DNA from: Flavobacterium odoriferum
GTDB lineage: Bacteria; Bacteroidota; Bacteroidia; Flavobacteriales; Flavobacteriaceae
Assembly (NCBI RefSeq): GCF_025499515.1
Contig: NZ_JAMKFA010000003.1
Location: 243,432 to 307,431, forward strand
Length of the DNA: 64,000 bases
Direction of reading: 5' to 3'
Part shown: in pieces, positions 16,421 to 27,371 of the stretch
How positions within the stretch are numbered: the first letter of the stretch is position 1
How the letters are laid out: each line of letters opens with the position of its first letter
Made by a program: the position numbers and the translations under genes
Notes under the pieces: model-generated
What the model saw: only the letters and a program-made list of their open reading frames with translations
What the model was told of the DNA's origin: nothing
Database searches by the model: none

Positions 16421-17824
16421 TTATTTCAAACTTTCTTCAAAATTCACATCAAAGAAATTTGCAAACCCATTTTTGATAGTTCCATCAGCATTAAGTATAA
16501 TCACACGGTGTACTTTTGTAATTACCCATTGTTTTTTTAGGGCTTCAAAATCAACAGCATGGAGTTCCTTGTTGGAAGTTAAATTGTGCTTTTTAATTGC
16601 ATTTTTCCATTTAGAATCGGTATCATTTATATTGATAGCAATAAAATCATAATTTGGATACTTTGCTTTAAATTCTTTTGCTTTTTTGTGAGCAGCAGTA
16701 ATGTGTGATTCAGCTGGTGTTGTCCAAAAGAATAAAACAGTTGGTTTTTTTAAAGATGTTTGTAAATCATAAACTTGATTGTTGCTGTCAATCAAATCAA
16801 TTTTTGGTAATTTGTTACCTACTTTTAAGTTTTGTACCGAATTGTAAATTTCCGAAATTTCTTTTTCTTGTTCAACATCAGTTGACAGTTCTAAATAGCG
16901 TTGAATGAATTTTTGATTATTGTACATGTTTTGATCTTCCAACAAGTACATCATGGCAACATTGTTTAAAACTACATTTTTCACCTTTTCACTTTTAATC
17001 AAAGTATCGGTAATGTTTAGTTTTGTAATGTTATTTTCTAATGAATTTTCATTCAAATCTTGCGTATTACTTTGTAAAGCAACATTATTTAACATTGAAC
17101 TTACAAATTTTATATACGGAGAATAATTTGTTAGAACAGCATTATTAAAATCAACTTCTTTACGATGTTCATAATAGTTCTTTGGTAATTTGGTTCTAAT
17201 ATTTTCACCCGTTCTAAATTGGTGTGCGTAAGGATAAATTTCTTTTTTTGTAATATGATGAAAATCTAAAGAAGCTTTTGCAATTAAATCGAAATTCTCG
17301 TCCCAACCAATTTCAGCCTTTTTCTTTAAGTAAAATGATTTTCTAATTGCAAAACTCGAATCTATATTTTTTTCAAAACCTTTTACATCTCTGTCAAATA
17401 CATCAAACATCAATGATCTATCGGCTTCATTTTTAAGGTATAATTCCATTAAAAAATTATTCTTTTCATCACCTCTTCCACAAAAAACAACAGAATTATC
17501 AAAATCAAATGTATTTACTCGAACCATCAAACTATCGTTCTTGTCAAAATAAATATATTGATATTCAGGATTGTGCTTAAAAGTATATAAACCTGGAGCT
17601 AACGAATCAAATTTGTGCATAAAACGATTATTTTTATCTAAAAAAATAGTATCGATTACTTCGTTATCTTTCATGAATAATATAAACTTATCTTGCGGAT
17701 TTAAAATTTCTCCACCAAAATAGGCAATATAGTTGTCCTCTTCAAATACCTTTTTACAAGAGGTTAAAGTAGAAAAAAGAATAATAGATAGGGGCAAAAA
17801 GTATTTTATGTAATTCTTAATCAT
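16421..17824 (-). CDS. TlpA-like lipoprotein with degenerate thioredoxin domain
   Basis: A 467-aa lipoprotein: signal peptide and lipobox 'LFSTLTSC' at residues 1-23. The middle region (about 30-330) has DUF4369-like beta structure followed by helices. The C-terminal AhpC/TlpA thioredoxin fold starts at 'VGNKLPKIDLIDSNNQVYDL'. Instead of the WCxxC redox motif it reads 'FFWTTPAESH' (about residues 364-374). The usual cis-Pro site before the last strands reads 'TKVHRVIILNADG' with no Pro. It therefore cannot catalyse disulfide exchange in the normal way and may be a binding or structural member of the family. It has no operon partners; the start ATG directly precedes the signal peptide. Confidence 0.8.
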   Translation of the reverse strand: MIKNYIKYFLPLSIILFSTLTSCKKVFEEDNYIAYFGGEILNPQDKFILFMKDNEVIDTIFLDKNNRFMHKFDSLAPGLYTFKHNPEYQYIYFDKNDSLMVRVNTFDFDNSVVFCGRGDEKNNFLMELYLKNEADRSLMFDVFDRDVKGFEKNIDSSFAIRKSFYLKKKAEIGWDENFDLIAKASLDFHHITKKEIYPYAHQFRTGENIRTKLPKNYYEHRKEVDFNNAVLTNYSPYIKFVSSMLNNVALQSNTQDLNENSLENNITKLNITDTLIKSEKVKNVVLNNVAMMYLLEDQNMYNNQKFIQRYLELSTDVEQEKEISEIYNSVQNLKVGNKLPKIDLIDSNNQVYDLQTSLKKPTVLFFWTTPAESHITAAHKKAKEFKAKYPNYDFIAININDTDSKWKNAIKKHNLTSNKELHAVDFEALKKQWVITKVHRVIILNADGTIKNGFANFFDVNFEESLK

Positions 17825-17945
17825 TAAATAGATTATTAAATTCTAAACAAATGTATTAGTTATAATCAAATTAGCTTGTTAACAATCAGTTAAAATAAAC
17901 CTATATAAATTATAAATAAAGCGTTCAAAAATCTACTATTTTTAC

Positions 17946-17953
17946 TACTTTTG
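17946..17953 (+). promoter_or_regulatory. -7 element of the ABC-F gene
   Basis: TACTTTTG, exact TAnnTTTG, 26 nt before the ATG. Confidence 0.55.
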
Positions 17954-17967
17954 CAACAGTTTTATAA

Positions 17968-19599
<1,632 letters not shown>

Positions 19600-19603
19600 T
19601 ATC

Positions 19604-19638
19604 ATTCCCGTTGCTAGTTTTAGTAACGGGATTTTTTT
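19604..19638 (+). terminator. Terminator after the ABC-F gene
   Basis: CCCGTTGCTA-GTTT-TAGTAACGGG (one G-T pair) followed by eight T's. Confidence 0.8.
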
Positions 19639-19648
19639 TACAATACAA

Positions 19649-19678
19649 TTGCTATTAGAAATATAAATTCTAAATTTG
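19649..19678 (+). promoter_or_regulatory. Promoter of pyrR-pyrB
   Basis: TTG (19649-19651), 19-bp spacer, TAAATTTG (19671-19678). It overlaps the longer open frame of pyrR, so it fixes the ATG at 19694. Confidence 0.7.
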
Positions 19679-19693
19679 TACAAACAACACACT

Positions 19694-20233
19694 ATGAGTC
19701 AAAAAGTTTTGCTCACTTCAAAAGAAGTACACATTATCTTGCATCGATTAGCTTGTCAACTAATTGAAAATCATTTAGATTTCTCAAATACTATCTTAAT
19801 CGGTTTACAACCTCGAGGTAAATTTTTAGCCGAAAGAATCAAACAAATTTTAGAATCAGAATACCAAGTTTCCAACATTCAATTGGGATTTTTGGACATT
19901 ACGTTCTTTCGCGATGATTTTAGAAGAGGTGAAAAGCCATTGGAGGCCAACAAAACCCAAATCGATTTTTTAGTTGAAGATAAAAAAGTAGTTTTTATTG
20001 ATGATGTTTTATATACTGGAAGAAGTATTAACGCTGCTTTAACAGCCATTCAATCCTTTGGAAGACCATCAGAAGTGGAACTTTTAACCTTAATTGATAG
20101 AAGATTTAGCCGCCATTTACCTATTCAACCCGATTATAGAGGAAGACAAGTAGATGCTATAAATAATGAAAAAGTATTAGTAAAATGGCTAGAAAACGAT
20201 GGAGAAGATGCCGTTTACCTAATCACAAAATAA
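19694..20233 (+). CDS. pyrR: Bifunctional PyrR: pyr operon regulator / uracil phosphoribosyltransferase
   Basis: A 179-aa type I phosphoribosyltransferase. The PRPP loop 'KVVFIDDVLYTGRSINAAL' lies around residue 100. 'IGLQPRGKFLAERI' is the family hood motif, and 'LIDRRFSRHLPIQPDYRGRQV' is the PyrR signature. PyrR binds pyr mRNA in Gram-positives and has weak UPRTase activity. I see no obvious PyrR-binding attenuator in the short leader here, so RNA regulation is unproven. It is followed after 29 nt by pyrB in one operon. Confidence 0.95.
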   Translation: MSQKVLLTSKEVHIILHRLACQLIENHLDFSNTILIGLQPRGKFLAERIKQILESEYQVSNIQLGFLDITFFRDDFRRGEKPLEANKTQIDFLVEDKKVVFIDDVLYTGRSINAALTAIQSFGRPSEVELLTLIDRRFSRHLPIQPDYRGRQVDAINNEKVLVKWLENDGEDAVYLITK

Positions 20234-20262
20234 CATAACTACAAACACACAACTACATATAA

Positions 20263-21192
20263 ATGAAAGAATTATCAGTAAATCATTTAATCGGAATAAA
20301 ACACATTACAAAACAAGATATCGATTTAATCTTCGAAACGGCTGACCATTTCAAAGAAGTAATCAATCGACCAATTAAAAAAGTACCATCATTACGAGAT
20401 GTTACGATTGCCAACATTTTCTTCGAAAACAGTACGAGAACCAAATTATCTTTCGAATTAGCTCAAAAACGACTTTCGGCGGATGTCATTAGTTTTTCGG
20501 CAGCACAATCTTCAGTTAAAAAAGGAGAAACTTTGATTGACACAGTAAACAATATTTTATCTATGAAAGTAGATATGGTGGTTATGCGTCATAGCAGTCC
20601 TGGAGCGGCTCACTTTTTATCTCAAAACGTTAGTGCAAGTATTGTAAATGCTGGAGATGGAGCTCACGAACATCCAACACAAGCCTTGTTAGATAGTTTT
20701 ACGATTAGAGAAAAATTAGGCGATGTTGGCGGAAAGAAAATCGTAATTGTGGGTGATATTTTACATTCAAGAGTAGCGTTATCCAATATCTTCGCTTTAC
20801 AAATGCAAGGCGCAGAAGTAAAAGTTTGCGGACCAAAAACATTGATTCCTAAATACATTGAATCACTTGGAGTAACGGTTGAACCAAATTTACGTAAAGC
20901 TTTAGAATGGGCAGATGTAGCTAATATGTTACGCGTTCAAAACGAACGTTTAGATGTGAGTTATTTTCCAACCACAAGAGAATACACGCAACAATATGGT
21001 GTAACCAAAGAATTATTAGATTCACTTAATAAAGAAATCGTAATCATGCACCCAGGACCAATCAACAGAGGAGTAGAAATCACTTCAGATGTAGCCGATT
21101 CACAGCAATCCGTGATTTTAAATCAGGTAGAAAATGGAGTTGCGGTTCGTATGGCGGTAATTTATTTATTGGCAAGTAAGATTAAGAATTAA
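20263..21192 (+). CDS. pyrB: Aspartate carbamoyltransferase catalytic subunit
   Basis: First committed step of pyrimidine synthesis: carbamoyl phosphate + aspartate to carbamoyl-aspartate. At 309 aa it is of usual length, cytoplasmic, and forms trimers. The carbamoyl-phosphate motif 'FFENSTRTKLSFELAQKRL' (about residue 50), 'DGAHEHPTQALLDSFTI' (about residue 130), 'HSRVALSNI' and 'HPGPINRGVEI' are all present. No pyrI regulatory subunit is nearby, so an unregulated or PyrR-controlled enzyme is likely. It is in an operon with pyrR. Confidence 0.97.
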   Translation: MKELSVNHLIGIKHITKQDIDLIFETADHFKEVINRPIKKVPSLRDVTIANIFFENSTRTKLSFELAQKRLSADVISFSAAQSSVKKGETLIDTVNNILSMKVDMVVMRHSSPGAAHFLSQNVSASIVNAGDGAHEHPTQALLDSFTIREKLGDVGGKKIVIVGDILHSRVALSNIFALQMQGAEVKVCGPKTLIPKYIESLGVTVEPNLRKALEWADVANMLRVQNERLDVSYFPTTREYTQQYGVTKELLDSLNKEIVIMHPGPINRGVEITSDVADSQQSVILNQVENGVAVRMAVIYLLASKIKN

Positions 21193-21229
21193 TTTATTAT
21201 ATTAGCAGTATATCAGTAATACCACCAAA

Positions 21230-21562
21230 ATGAAAGTAGATCAAAAAGGACATACCACCATCATCAAAGATACACAAAATAATGTGGAAGCCTTTGTGGG
21301 TAAAATCACCAATGAATATCATGTGTTTCAAGGTCAGAATTTAATTTTGGATGTATCGCACAATAAAACCCTTGCTAATGCTGATTTAGTTCATTTTAAA
21401 GAATTAGCTAAAACACATAAAAAAGCAAAAAAATCAATGATTGTCGTTTCTGACGAAGTTGATTTTGATAAAGTTCCCAATTATTTAAACGTAGTTCCTT
21501 CCGTTTTAGAAGCCCACGACATGATTGAAATGGACGAAATTGAACGCGATTTAGGATTTTAA
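21230..21562 (+). CDS. Conserved 110-aa cytoplasmic protein upstream of RNase Z
   Basis: I cannot name this protein with confidence. It is 110 aa, soluble, and without cysteine. An alternation of strands and helices ('QNLILDVSHN', 'KKSMIVVSDEVDFDKVP', 'VVPSVLEAHDMIEMDEIERDLGF') is compatible with a STAS-like small alpha/beta domain. It starts 37 nt after pyrB and is followed by 66 nt of repeat-like sequence and then RNase Z. The steady co-direction suggests it is part of the same transcription unit. Confidence 0.75.
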   Translation: MKVDQKGHTTIIKDTQNNVEAFVGKITNEYHVFQGQNLILDVSHNKTLANADLVHFKELAKTHKKAKKSMIVVSDEVDFDKVPNYLNVVPSVLEAHDMIEMDEIERDLGF

Positions 21563-21628
21563 TGATGGATGCTGGGTGATGGAAGTTGGAAGAAAAACTT
21601 GAAACCTGAAACTTGAAACTTTTTAACC
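21563..21628 (+). repeat. Intergenic repeat block, copy A
   Basis: The gap before rnz holds modules GGATGCTGG (21567-21575), GATGGAAGTTGGA (21578-21590) and a 21-nt element at 21602-21622 built from AAACCTGAAAC and TTGAAAC units. All three recur, reverse-complemented, at 34676-34930. Confidence 0.7.
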
Positions 21629-22534
21629 TTGAAACTACAAATACTCGGCTGTTACGCAGCTACTCCAAGAACCATAACCAACCCAACATCACAAGTTTTA
21701 GACATAAAAAACCATTTGTTTCTAATCGATTGTGGCGAAGGAACGCAAGTGCAATTGCGCAAGCATAAAATCAAGTTTTCTCGTATTAATCATATCTTTA
21801 TTTCGCATTTACACGGCGATCATTTTTATGGATTAATAGGTCTAATTTCGACTTTTATGTTGCTAAATCGCGAAAATGATTTGCACGTTTATGGTCCAAA
21901 AGGAATCAAAGAAATTATTTTGTTGCAATTGCGTGCTTCAGGTTCATTTACGGGTTACAATTTGTATTTCCATGAATTAGAATCCAAAGAAAGTGAAGTG
22001 GTATTTGAAGATGATGCCGTAATTGTAAAAACCATTCCGTTAAATCATCGTGTGTATACAAACGGATTTTTATTTCAAGAAAAGCTAGGAAAACGCCATT
22101 TGAATATCGAAGCGGTTGCGAAATACAAAATTGAGAAAGTGTATTTTGATAAAATCAAATCAGGAGGTAATGTAACCTTAGATTCGGGTGAAGTGATTGA
22201 TAATGAATTACTTTCGTTTCCACCAGATGCACCTATGAGCTATGCTTTTTGTAGTGATACTTTGTATGACGAATCCATTGTTCCAATTATTAAAGATGTC
22301 GATGTGTTGTATCACGAATCTACTTTCTTGGACTCTGAAATGCAATATACTGAGAAAACCAAACATGCTACTGCAAAAGAAGCGGCTCAAATTGCGAAAT
22401 TAGCCAATGTAAAGCAACTGATTTTAGGACATTATTCCACAAGATATGGTTCCATTGAACCTTTTAAAACAGAGGCACAAACTATTTTTGAAAACGTACT
22501 TTTAGCCGATGACGGCAAAGAATTTGAATTCTAA
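21629..22534 (+). CDS. rnz: Ribonuclease Z (tRNA 3' endonuclease)
   Basis: Zinc metallo-beta-lactamase-fold endonuclease that trims tRNA 3' trailers, 301 aa (short form). Metal motif 'HIFISHLHGDHFYGLIGL' (HxHxDH, about residue 60-75), with further ligands in 'YAFCSDTLYDE' and 'LILGHYSTRY'. 'KLQILGCYAATPRTITNPTSQVL' is the typical opening (usually GTGSAxP; here GCYAATP). The start is TTG (TTG AAA CTA CAA), placed right after the intergenic repeat block; no in-frame ATG exists before the conserved opening. The unusual start may keep expression low. Confidence 0.95.
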   Translation: MKLQILGCYAATPRTITNPTSQVLDIKNHLFLIDCGEGTQVQLRKHKIKFSRINHIFISHLHGDHFYGLIGLISTFMLLNRENDLHVYGPKGIKEIILLQLRASGSFTGYNLYFHELESKESEVVFEDDAVIVKTIPLNHRVYTNGFLFQEKLGKRHLNIEAVAKYKIEKVYFDKIKSGGNVTLDSGEVIDNELLSFPPDAPMSYAFCSDTLYDESIVPIIKDVDVLYHESTFLDSEMQYTEKTKHATAKEAAQIAKLANVKQLILGHYSTRYGSIEPFKTEAQTIFENVLLADDGKEFEF

Positions 22535-22556
22535 TTTTCAATGATATAACTTGTTA

Positions 22557-22612
22557 GGAACACAGATTGGAGAAATTTTAAAAATTTTCATAATTTCTTT
22601 AATCTGTGTTCC
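22557..22612. repeat. Hairpin repeat with GGAACACAGATT arms, copy C
   Basis: GGAACACAGATT (22557-22568) and AATCTGTGTTCC (22601-22612) are perfect inverted arms. Pairing extends to about 20 nt with two mismatches. The right arm's complement recurs exactly (20 nt) at 34711-34730. The T-run after it is weak, so its use as a terminator of rnz is uncertain. Confidence 0.7.
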
Positions 22613-22644
22613 AAAAAATATTTTAGATTTTAACGATTATAATA

Positions 22645-23301
22645 ATGATACAAACTGTAATTTTTGATATGGATGGCGTAATTGTAGATACCGAACCGGT
22701 TCACCATTATGCCTATCACCAACATTTTAAGCAATTAAACATTGAAGTAACTTCCGAAATGTATGCTTCGTTTACCGGAAATTCAACTCGTAATATTTTT
22801 CAGAAATTAAAAGCACAATTCAATTTAGTAGAAGAGGTTGAAGATTTGATTTTAACCAAGCGAAATCTTTTTAATGATGCTTTCGATTCAAAGGAAGATT
22901 TGTATTTGATTGATGGAGTAGAAGATTTAATCAAAGATTTACACGACAACGGAATCCAACTAATTGTGGCTTCTTCAGCTTCAAATGTTACGATTAACCG
23001 AGTATTTACTCGTTTTAATTTGCATCAATATTTTACCCATATTGTCTCGGGAGAAGATTTTCCAAAATCAAAACCACATCCTGCTATTTTTGAACATGCT
23101 GCGAGTTTATCAATTGCTCCAAAAGAAAATTGTATTGTAATTGAAGACAGTACAAACGGAATTCAAGCTGCAGTTTCAGCTGGAATTTTTTGTGTGGGTT
23201 ACAATAGTTTTCATTCTAAAAATCAAGATTTATCAAAATCAAATGTGGTGATTCAGCACTTTAACGAATTGAATTTTGAGAAAGTTCGTGATTTAAACTA
23301 A
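22645..23301 (+). CDS. HAD-family phosphatase (beta-phosphoglucomutase-like)
   Basis: A 218-aa HAD hydrolase of subfamily IA. Motif I '[17 protein letters not shown]' is at the N-terminus with the nucleophile Asp. A helical cap domain follows. Motif II Ser is in 'LIVASSASN', motif III is '[11 protein letters not shown]' and motif IV is '[18 protein letters not shown]'. It dephosphorylates or isomerises small sugar phosphates; the substrate is unknown. It stands alone after the hairpin repeat, and its 3' end overlaps the convergent cryptochrome gene by 4 nt. Confidence 0.92.
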   Translation: MIQTVIFDMDGVIVDTEPVHHYAYHQHFKQLNIEVTSEMYASFTGNSTRNIFQKLKAQFNLVEEVEDLILTKRNLFNDAFDSKEDLYLIDGVEDLIKDLHDNGIQLIVASSASNVTINRVFTRFNLHQYFTHIVSGEDFPKSKPHPAIFEHAASLSIAPKENCIVIEDSTNGIQAAVSAGIFCVGYNSFHSKNQDLSKSNVVIQHFNELNFEKVRDLN

Positions 23302-24758
23302 CTCATTTCTCTATCTTGAAACGTGTGTTTTTCGACTATTCGTTTGCTATCTTTTTTGACGGATTCGTCTTTTCGCATCGACCAAAAGAAATCACTCGAA
23401 AATTTACGTGCTTCTTCCAAATTCACAATTGGAATTGGATAATCTCTACCTATCTGAAAATCATACAACATTTGTTCAATTGGAGTTAATTTCCATGGTT
23501 CATGAATAAATTCTGCTGGAATATTTGCTAATTCAGGAATCCATTTTTTGATAAAAGTGCCATCAGCATCGTGTTCGTAAGAGTTTTTTACGGGATTATA
23601 AACGCGCAACGTATTAATTCCAGTCACACCTGCTTGCATTTGAATTTGCGGATAATGAATTCCAGGTTCAAAATCCAAAAATTGTTGTGCCAAATGCGGA
23701 CTGCAATTTTGCCAAGGTTGGAACAAATGATGCGTGTAAAACGAAACCACCAAAGCGCGCATTCTAAAATTCAAATAACCAGTCGTATTCAAACAGCGCA
23801 TGCAAGCATCAACTAATGGAACACCTGTTTTTCCAGTTATCCACGCCTTGTGATATTTTTCGTTAACTCTTTGATTCAGATTGCGATAGCCTTTATTTAC
23901 TGCAATAAATTCCATAGTACTTTCCATTTCAAATTTCTGAATAAAATGAGCTTGCCAACGCAAACGAGAAGCAAAATTAGAAATCTGACGTTTGAATTTT
24001 CCTTGTTGATGAATTTCCCAAGCTTTGGTATACACTTGTCGAATAGATAAATTTCCCCAAGCAATATAAGGCGATAATCGACTACAACCTTTTCTGCCTA
24101 ATTCGGGTTTTGAAATGTGAATGCTATAATTTTGCACACGTTCTTCAAAGAAAGAATGCATATAACGTATTGCCGTTGGAACGCCACCTTTTTGAAAATT
24201 AGTATTGTTAATTGTTTTAATCGAAGGAACATCAAAAGCATTTTCTAACTCTTCAATTTCAATATATTTCACAAAACTTCTTGGCGTTGGTTGAAATGGT
24301 AAACAATCTTTATCCATGTAATCATACCAATCTTCTTTCCAAGTTTTTCGGTTTTTGATGCCACGAATGACACCATTTGTAATGTATTCTTTCCAGATGA
24401 TTCCTTTTTCTTTAAGCAATTCAGCTACAGCTAAATCTCTTTCGTAAGTGAGTTTTATACCTGTTTCTTGATGAGAATAAATTTCTCGAATTGAAATTAG
24501 TTGTGTCAGTTTTTCAAATACAGGCACAGCTTCGCCTTGAACAATTAAAATTTGTGTGTGATATTTTTGCAATTCTTTTTGAAGCGCTTCTAACGATTGT
24601 TTTATAAAATCGAAATGACGTTGACTATAATGATAATCTTTCATCAGCGAAGGTTCAAAAATATAAAGCAATAAAGTTTTGCCCGAAGTCGATAAGGCTT
24701 CATGTAAGGCTTCATGATCGTGCAAACGCAAATCTCTCTTGAACCAAACAACTTTCAT
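23298..24758 (-). CDS. Cryptochrome/photolyase family protein
   Basis: A 486-aa FAD protein. The N-terminal Rossmann photolyase domain is '[20 protein letters not shown]'. The C-terminal FAD-binding domain has '[18 protein letters not shown]', '[15 protein letters not shown]', '[32 protein letters not shown]' and '[15 protein letters not shown]'. The asparagine/methionine pattern differs from the classical CPD photolyase next door ('[13 protein letters not shown]' instead of 'GSGVDAAPYFRIFNP'). This suggests the other bacterial photolyase-like/cryptochrome branch, with repair or signalling function undetermined. It is last in a four-gene operon on the minus strand, 38 nt after the photolyase. 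Confidence 0.9.
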   Translation of the reverse strand: MKVVWFKRDLRLHDHEALHEALSTSGKTLLLYIFEPSLMKDYHYSQRHFDFIKQSLEALQKELQKYHTQILIVQGEAVPVFEKLTQLISIREIYSHQETGIKLTYERDLAVAELLKEKGIIWKEYITNGVIRGIKNRKTWKEDWYDYMDKDCLPFQPTPRSFVKYIEIEELENAFDVPSIKTINNTNFQKGGVPTAIRYMHSFFEERVQNYSIHISKPELGRKGCSRLSPYIAWGNLSIRQVYTKAWEIHQQGKFKRQISNFASRLRWQAHFIQKFEMESTMEFIAVNKGYRNLNQRVNEKYHKAWITGKTGVPLVDACMRCLNTTGYLNFRMRALVVSFYTHHLFQPWQNCSPHLAQQFLDFEPGIHYPQIQMQAGVTGINTLRVYNPVKNSYEHDADGTFIKKWIPELANIPAEFIHEPWKLTPIEQMLYDFQIGRDYPIPIVNLEEARKFSSDFFWSMRKDESVKKDSKRIVEKHTFQDREMS

Positions 24759-24796
24759 TTTTAGGTTTTTTTATAGTGTTTAGGGCAACGCTATTT

Positions 24797-26083
24797 TTAT
24801 CCAACCGCTTCTTTATACACTTTTAAGCAACGTTCTCGAGCTTCTTTGTGGTCTACAATTGGTTTTGGATAATATTGGGTTTCCAATTCAGGAACCCATT
24901 TTCTAATATATTTTAAGTCTTTATCAAACTTCTTGATTTGTTCTGTTGGGTTGAAAATTCGGAAATATGGCGCGGCATCTACACCAGAACCAGCGGCCCA
25001 TTGCCAATTTCCAACGTTACTAGCCATTTCGTAATCTAATAGTTTTTGAGCAAAATAAGTTTCGCCCCAACGCCAATCGATTAATAAATGTTTGCATAGA
25101 AAACTTGCTACAATCATACGCACGCGATTGTGCATGTGACCAGTTGTGTTTAATTCGCGCATTCCAGCATCTACAAAAGGATAACCTGTTTTTCCTTGAC
25201 ACCATTTTTGAAATAAATCTTCATTGTTATCCCAAGTAATGGCATCGTATTTTGGTCGAAAACTGGCATTTTTTGTATGTGGAAAATGCCATAAAATTTG
25301 CATGAAGAATTCACGCCAAATCAATTCATTCCAAAAAGTTTCGTTCTTTTCTGCAATGGCTTTTGCAATCATTTTTCGAATAGAAACCGCACCAAATCTC
25401 AGGTAAATTCCTAAATAAGAAGTTTTATTTAAAGCTGGAAAATTCCGAGTTGCTTCGTAATTCTGAATTAAATTCTCGGAAACATCAAAATCAGAAACTT
25501 TTATATTCGATTTTTCAAAACCAATGTCTGCCAACGATAAAAAAGGGTAGGAGTGATTCACAATCTTATCCAATTTGTCTTCCGAATTGTAATGAACTAA
25601 CTTGATTTTTCTAAAATTCTCCTTCCATTTTTTAGAATAAGGAGTGTAGACTACGTAAGGCGTTCCATCATCTTTTACGACTTCACTTTTCTCAAAAATC
25701 ACCTGATCTTTGGAAGTTAAAAATGAAATTTCATTGGCTACAAATAATTGATTCATTTCCTTATCGCGCTTGCGAGCGTAAGGTTCGTAATCGTGATTGG
25801 TATAAACGGACGTAATTTTATTTTCGGAAATTAATTTGGTAAAAACTTCAATTGGATTTCCATTAAAAACTGCTAATGATTTACCAATTTTATTCAATTC
25901 TGACTGAATTTTTTCTAATTGTTCGTGAATAAAAGTAACGCGAGCATCATCTTTTGGAAGTTGCGATAAAATAATTTCGTCAAAAATAAAAATAGGTAAT
26001 ACTTCTTCATTACTATTCAAAGCATGAAAAAGTCCTACATTGTCTTCTATTCTTAAATCGCGTCTAAACCAAAAAATGTTCAT
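24797..26083 (-). CDS. phrB: Deoxyribodipyrimidine photolyase (CPD photolyase)
   Basis: Light-driven repair of cyclobutane pyrimidine dimers, 428 aa. The N-terminal antenna domain is 'IFWFRRDLRIEDNVGLFHAL'. The FAD domain has 'WNELIWREFFMQILWHFP', 'WCQGKTGYPFVDAGMRELNTTGHMHNRVRMI' and 'NVGNWQWAAGSGVDAAPYFRIFNP'. These include the FAD-contacting Asn/Arg and the tryptophans of the electron-transfer path. It is slightly shorter than the E. coli enzyme (472 aa). It is third in the operon, 11 nt after the SDR gene, and precedes a second photolyase-like gene, which is common in pigmented flavobacteria. Confidence 0.95.
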   Translation of the reverse strand: MNIFWFRRDLRIEDNVGLFHALNSNEEVLPIFIFDEIILSQLPKDDARVTFIHEQLEKIQSELNKIGKSLAVFNGNPIEVFTKLISENKITSVYTNHDYEPYARKRDKEMNQLFVANEISFLTSKDQVIFEKSEVVKDDGTPYVVYTPYSKKWKENFRKIKLVHYNSEDKLDKIVNHSYPFLSLADIGFEKSNIKVSDFDVSENLIQNYEATRNFPALNKTSYLGIYLRFGAVSIRKMIAKAIAEKNETFWNELIWREFFMQILWHFPHTKNASFRPKYDAITWDNNEDLFQKWCQGKTGYPFVDAGMRELNTTGHMHNRVRMIVASFLCKHLLIDWRWGETYFAQKLLDYEMASNVGNWQWAAGSGVDAAPYFRIFNPTEQIKKFDKDLKYIRKWVPELETQYYPKPIVDHKEARERCLKVYKEAVG

Positions 26084-26094
26084 ATTTTAAATTG

Positions 26095-26793
26095 TTATCC
26101 GTTTACTAATAATGTTGACATACCGCCATCAACATGGAAAATTTGTCCTGAAATCCAACTGCTTTTATCACTTAATAAGAAGCTTGCCATTTGTGCGCTG
26201 TCTTCTGGTTTTCCAAATCGTTTTAACGGATGACGTTCGGCCGATTTTTCTTGTTTGGTTTCGTTGTTTAAGAATTTGTCGGCTAAAGGAGTATCGGTTA
26301 ATGATGGCGCAATTACGTTAACTCTTATTTTTGGAGCATATTCTGCTGCTAAAGCTTTTGCAAAACCTTCAATTGCACCTTTTGCCGCTGCCACACTGGT
26401 ATGAAATGGCATTCCCATAGAAGCAGCAACGCTACTAAAAAGTACAATGCTCGATTGTTCATCAGCTGTCAAATTCGGTAAAACCGCTTGAATTACTTTT
26501 ACTAAACTAATGAAATTAATTTGTAAATCGGCTTCAAAAGCTTCCGGTTTTAATCCTCTAAACGGACGTAAATTAATACTTCCAGGACAATATACCAAAC
26601 CATCTAAAATTGCAGGTAATTTTGATGTATCTAAAGTATCTGTCGAAGCGTCAAACGGAATATGTGTAACGTTTAAACCTGCTAAATTTTCATTGGTTCT
26701 GGAAGCTACAAAGATGTTATTTTCGTTTTGTAGTTCTTGTACAATTGCTAAACCTATTCCGTAGGAACCGCCTATTAATAATATGTTTTTCAT
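26095..26793 (-). CDS. SDR-family oxidoreductase in the photolyase operon
   Basis: A 232-aa short-chain dehydrogenase with cofactor loop 'LLIGGSYGIGLAIVQ', 'LVYCPGSINLRPF' in place of NNAG, catalytic Ser in 'SIVLFSSVAAS', and an altered active site: 'TSVAAAKGAIEGF' has Ala where the catalytic Tyr normally sits (YxxxK to VxxxK). The Lys is kept. It therefore may not be a normal dehydrogenase. The ATG at 26793 directly precedes the Rossmann strand; the longer frame overlaps the SRPBCC gene. The C-terminal 'GQIFHVDGGMSTL' is standard. It is second in the light-repair operon. Confidence 0.87.
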   Translation of the reverse strand: MKNILLIGGSYGIGLAIVQELQNENNIFVASRTNENLAGLNVTHIPFDASTDTLDTSKLPAILDGLVYCPGSINLRPFRGLKPEAFEADLQINFISLVKVIQAVLPNLTADEQSSIVLFSSVAASMGMPFHTSVAAAKGAIEGFAKALAAEYAPKIRVNVIAPSLTDTPLADKFLNNETKQEKSAERHPLKRFGKPEDSAQMASFLLSDKSSWISGQIFHVDGGMSTLLVNG

Positions 26794-26797
26794 GATG

Positions 26798-27265
26798 TTA
26801 TCCTTTAAATTCGCCAAATAATTCAATTAATTTTTTTCTTCGGTATTCAAATATTTCTTCTAGTTTAGGTTTCACTAAAATAGGATGAATAAGTTGACCA
26901 AAAATTCCCATAGGCACTTTATAATCTACAATATCTTCCATTTCAACACCACCAGGAATTTCTTTGATGAAATGTTTGTGATGCCATAATGCATAGGGAC
27001 CAAAACGTTGTTCGTCTACAAAATACTGTTTGTCAACCACATGAGTAATTTCTGTTACCCATTTCGTTGGAATTCCTAAAACTGGAGTCACTATATATTG
27101 AATAATTTGCCCAGGAAACATTGGTCTGTCTGCTCCAGAAAGAATTTTAAATCCCATGTAATCAGGAGTAATTAATTGCAAATTTTTAGGATCAGATAAA
27201 AGTTCCCAAGCTTTGTCGATGCTGATTGGTAAATTTTGTTTGGTATGCAATCTATATATTTTCAT
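26798..27265 (-). CDS. SRPBCC/START-like ligand-binding protein
   Basis: A 155-aa protein of the SRPBCC (polyketide cyclase/Bet v 1-like) superfamily: 'LPISIDKAWELLSDPKNLQLITPDYMGF', 'WVTEITHV', 'FVDEQRFGPYALWHHKHFIKEIPGGVEMEDIVDYKVP'. It binds a hydrophobic ligand in a helix-grip fold; the ligand is unknown. It is the first gene of the operon with the SDR, photolyase and cryptochrome. Flavobacteria often carry SRPBCC proteins beside photolyases, possibly tied to pigment or light responses (inference). A TATCTTTA -7-like box (27286-27279) and an inverted repeat lie upstream. Confidence 0.88.
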   Translation of the reverse strand: MKIYRLHTKQNLPISIDKAWELLSDPKNLQLITPDYMGFKILSGADRPMFPGQIIQYIVTPVLGIPTKWVTEITHVVDKQYFVDEQRFGPYALWHHKHFIKEIPGGVEMEDIVDYKVPMGIFGQLIHPILVKPKLEEIFEYRRKKLIELFGEFKG

Positions 27266-27290
27266 ATTTATTTTTTTGTAAAGATATAAA

Positions 27291-27324
27291 TTTGTTTAAT
27301 CTTTGTTGTATTAAATTAAACAAA
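27291..27324. promoter_or_regulatory. Candidate operator of the photolyase operon (10-bp inverted repeat)
   Basis: TTTGTTTAAT (27291-27300) and ATTAAACAAA (27315-27324) are perfect inverted arms with a 14-bp spacer. They lie just upstream of the minus-strand -7-like box TATCTTTA (27286-27279), that is over the -33 region, in the space shared with the divergent DUF2911 gene. The regulator is unknown. Confidence 0.5.
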
Positions 27325-27371
27325 AAATATTCATTTAAGTTTAAATTAACATTTGATTCTAATACAATTTG

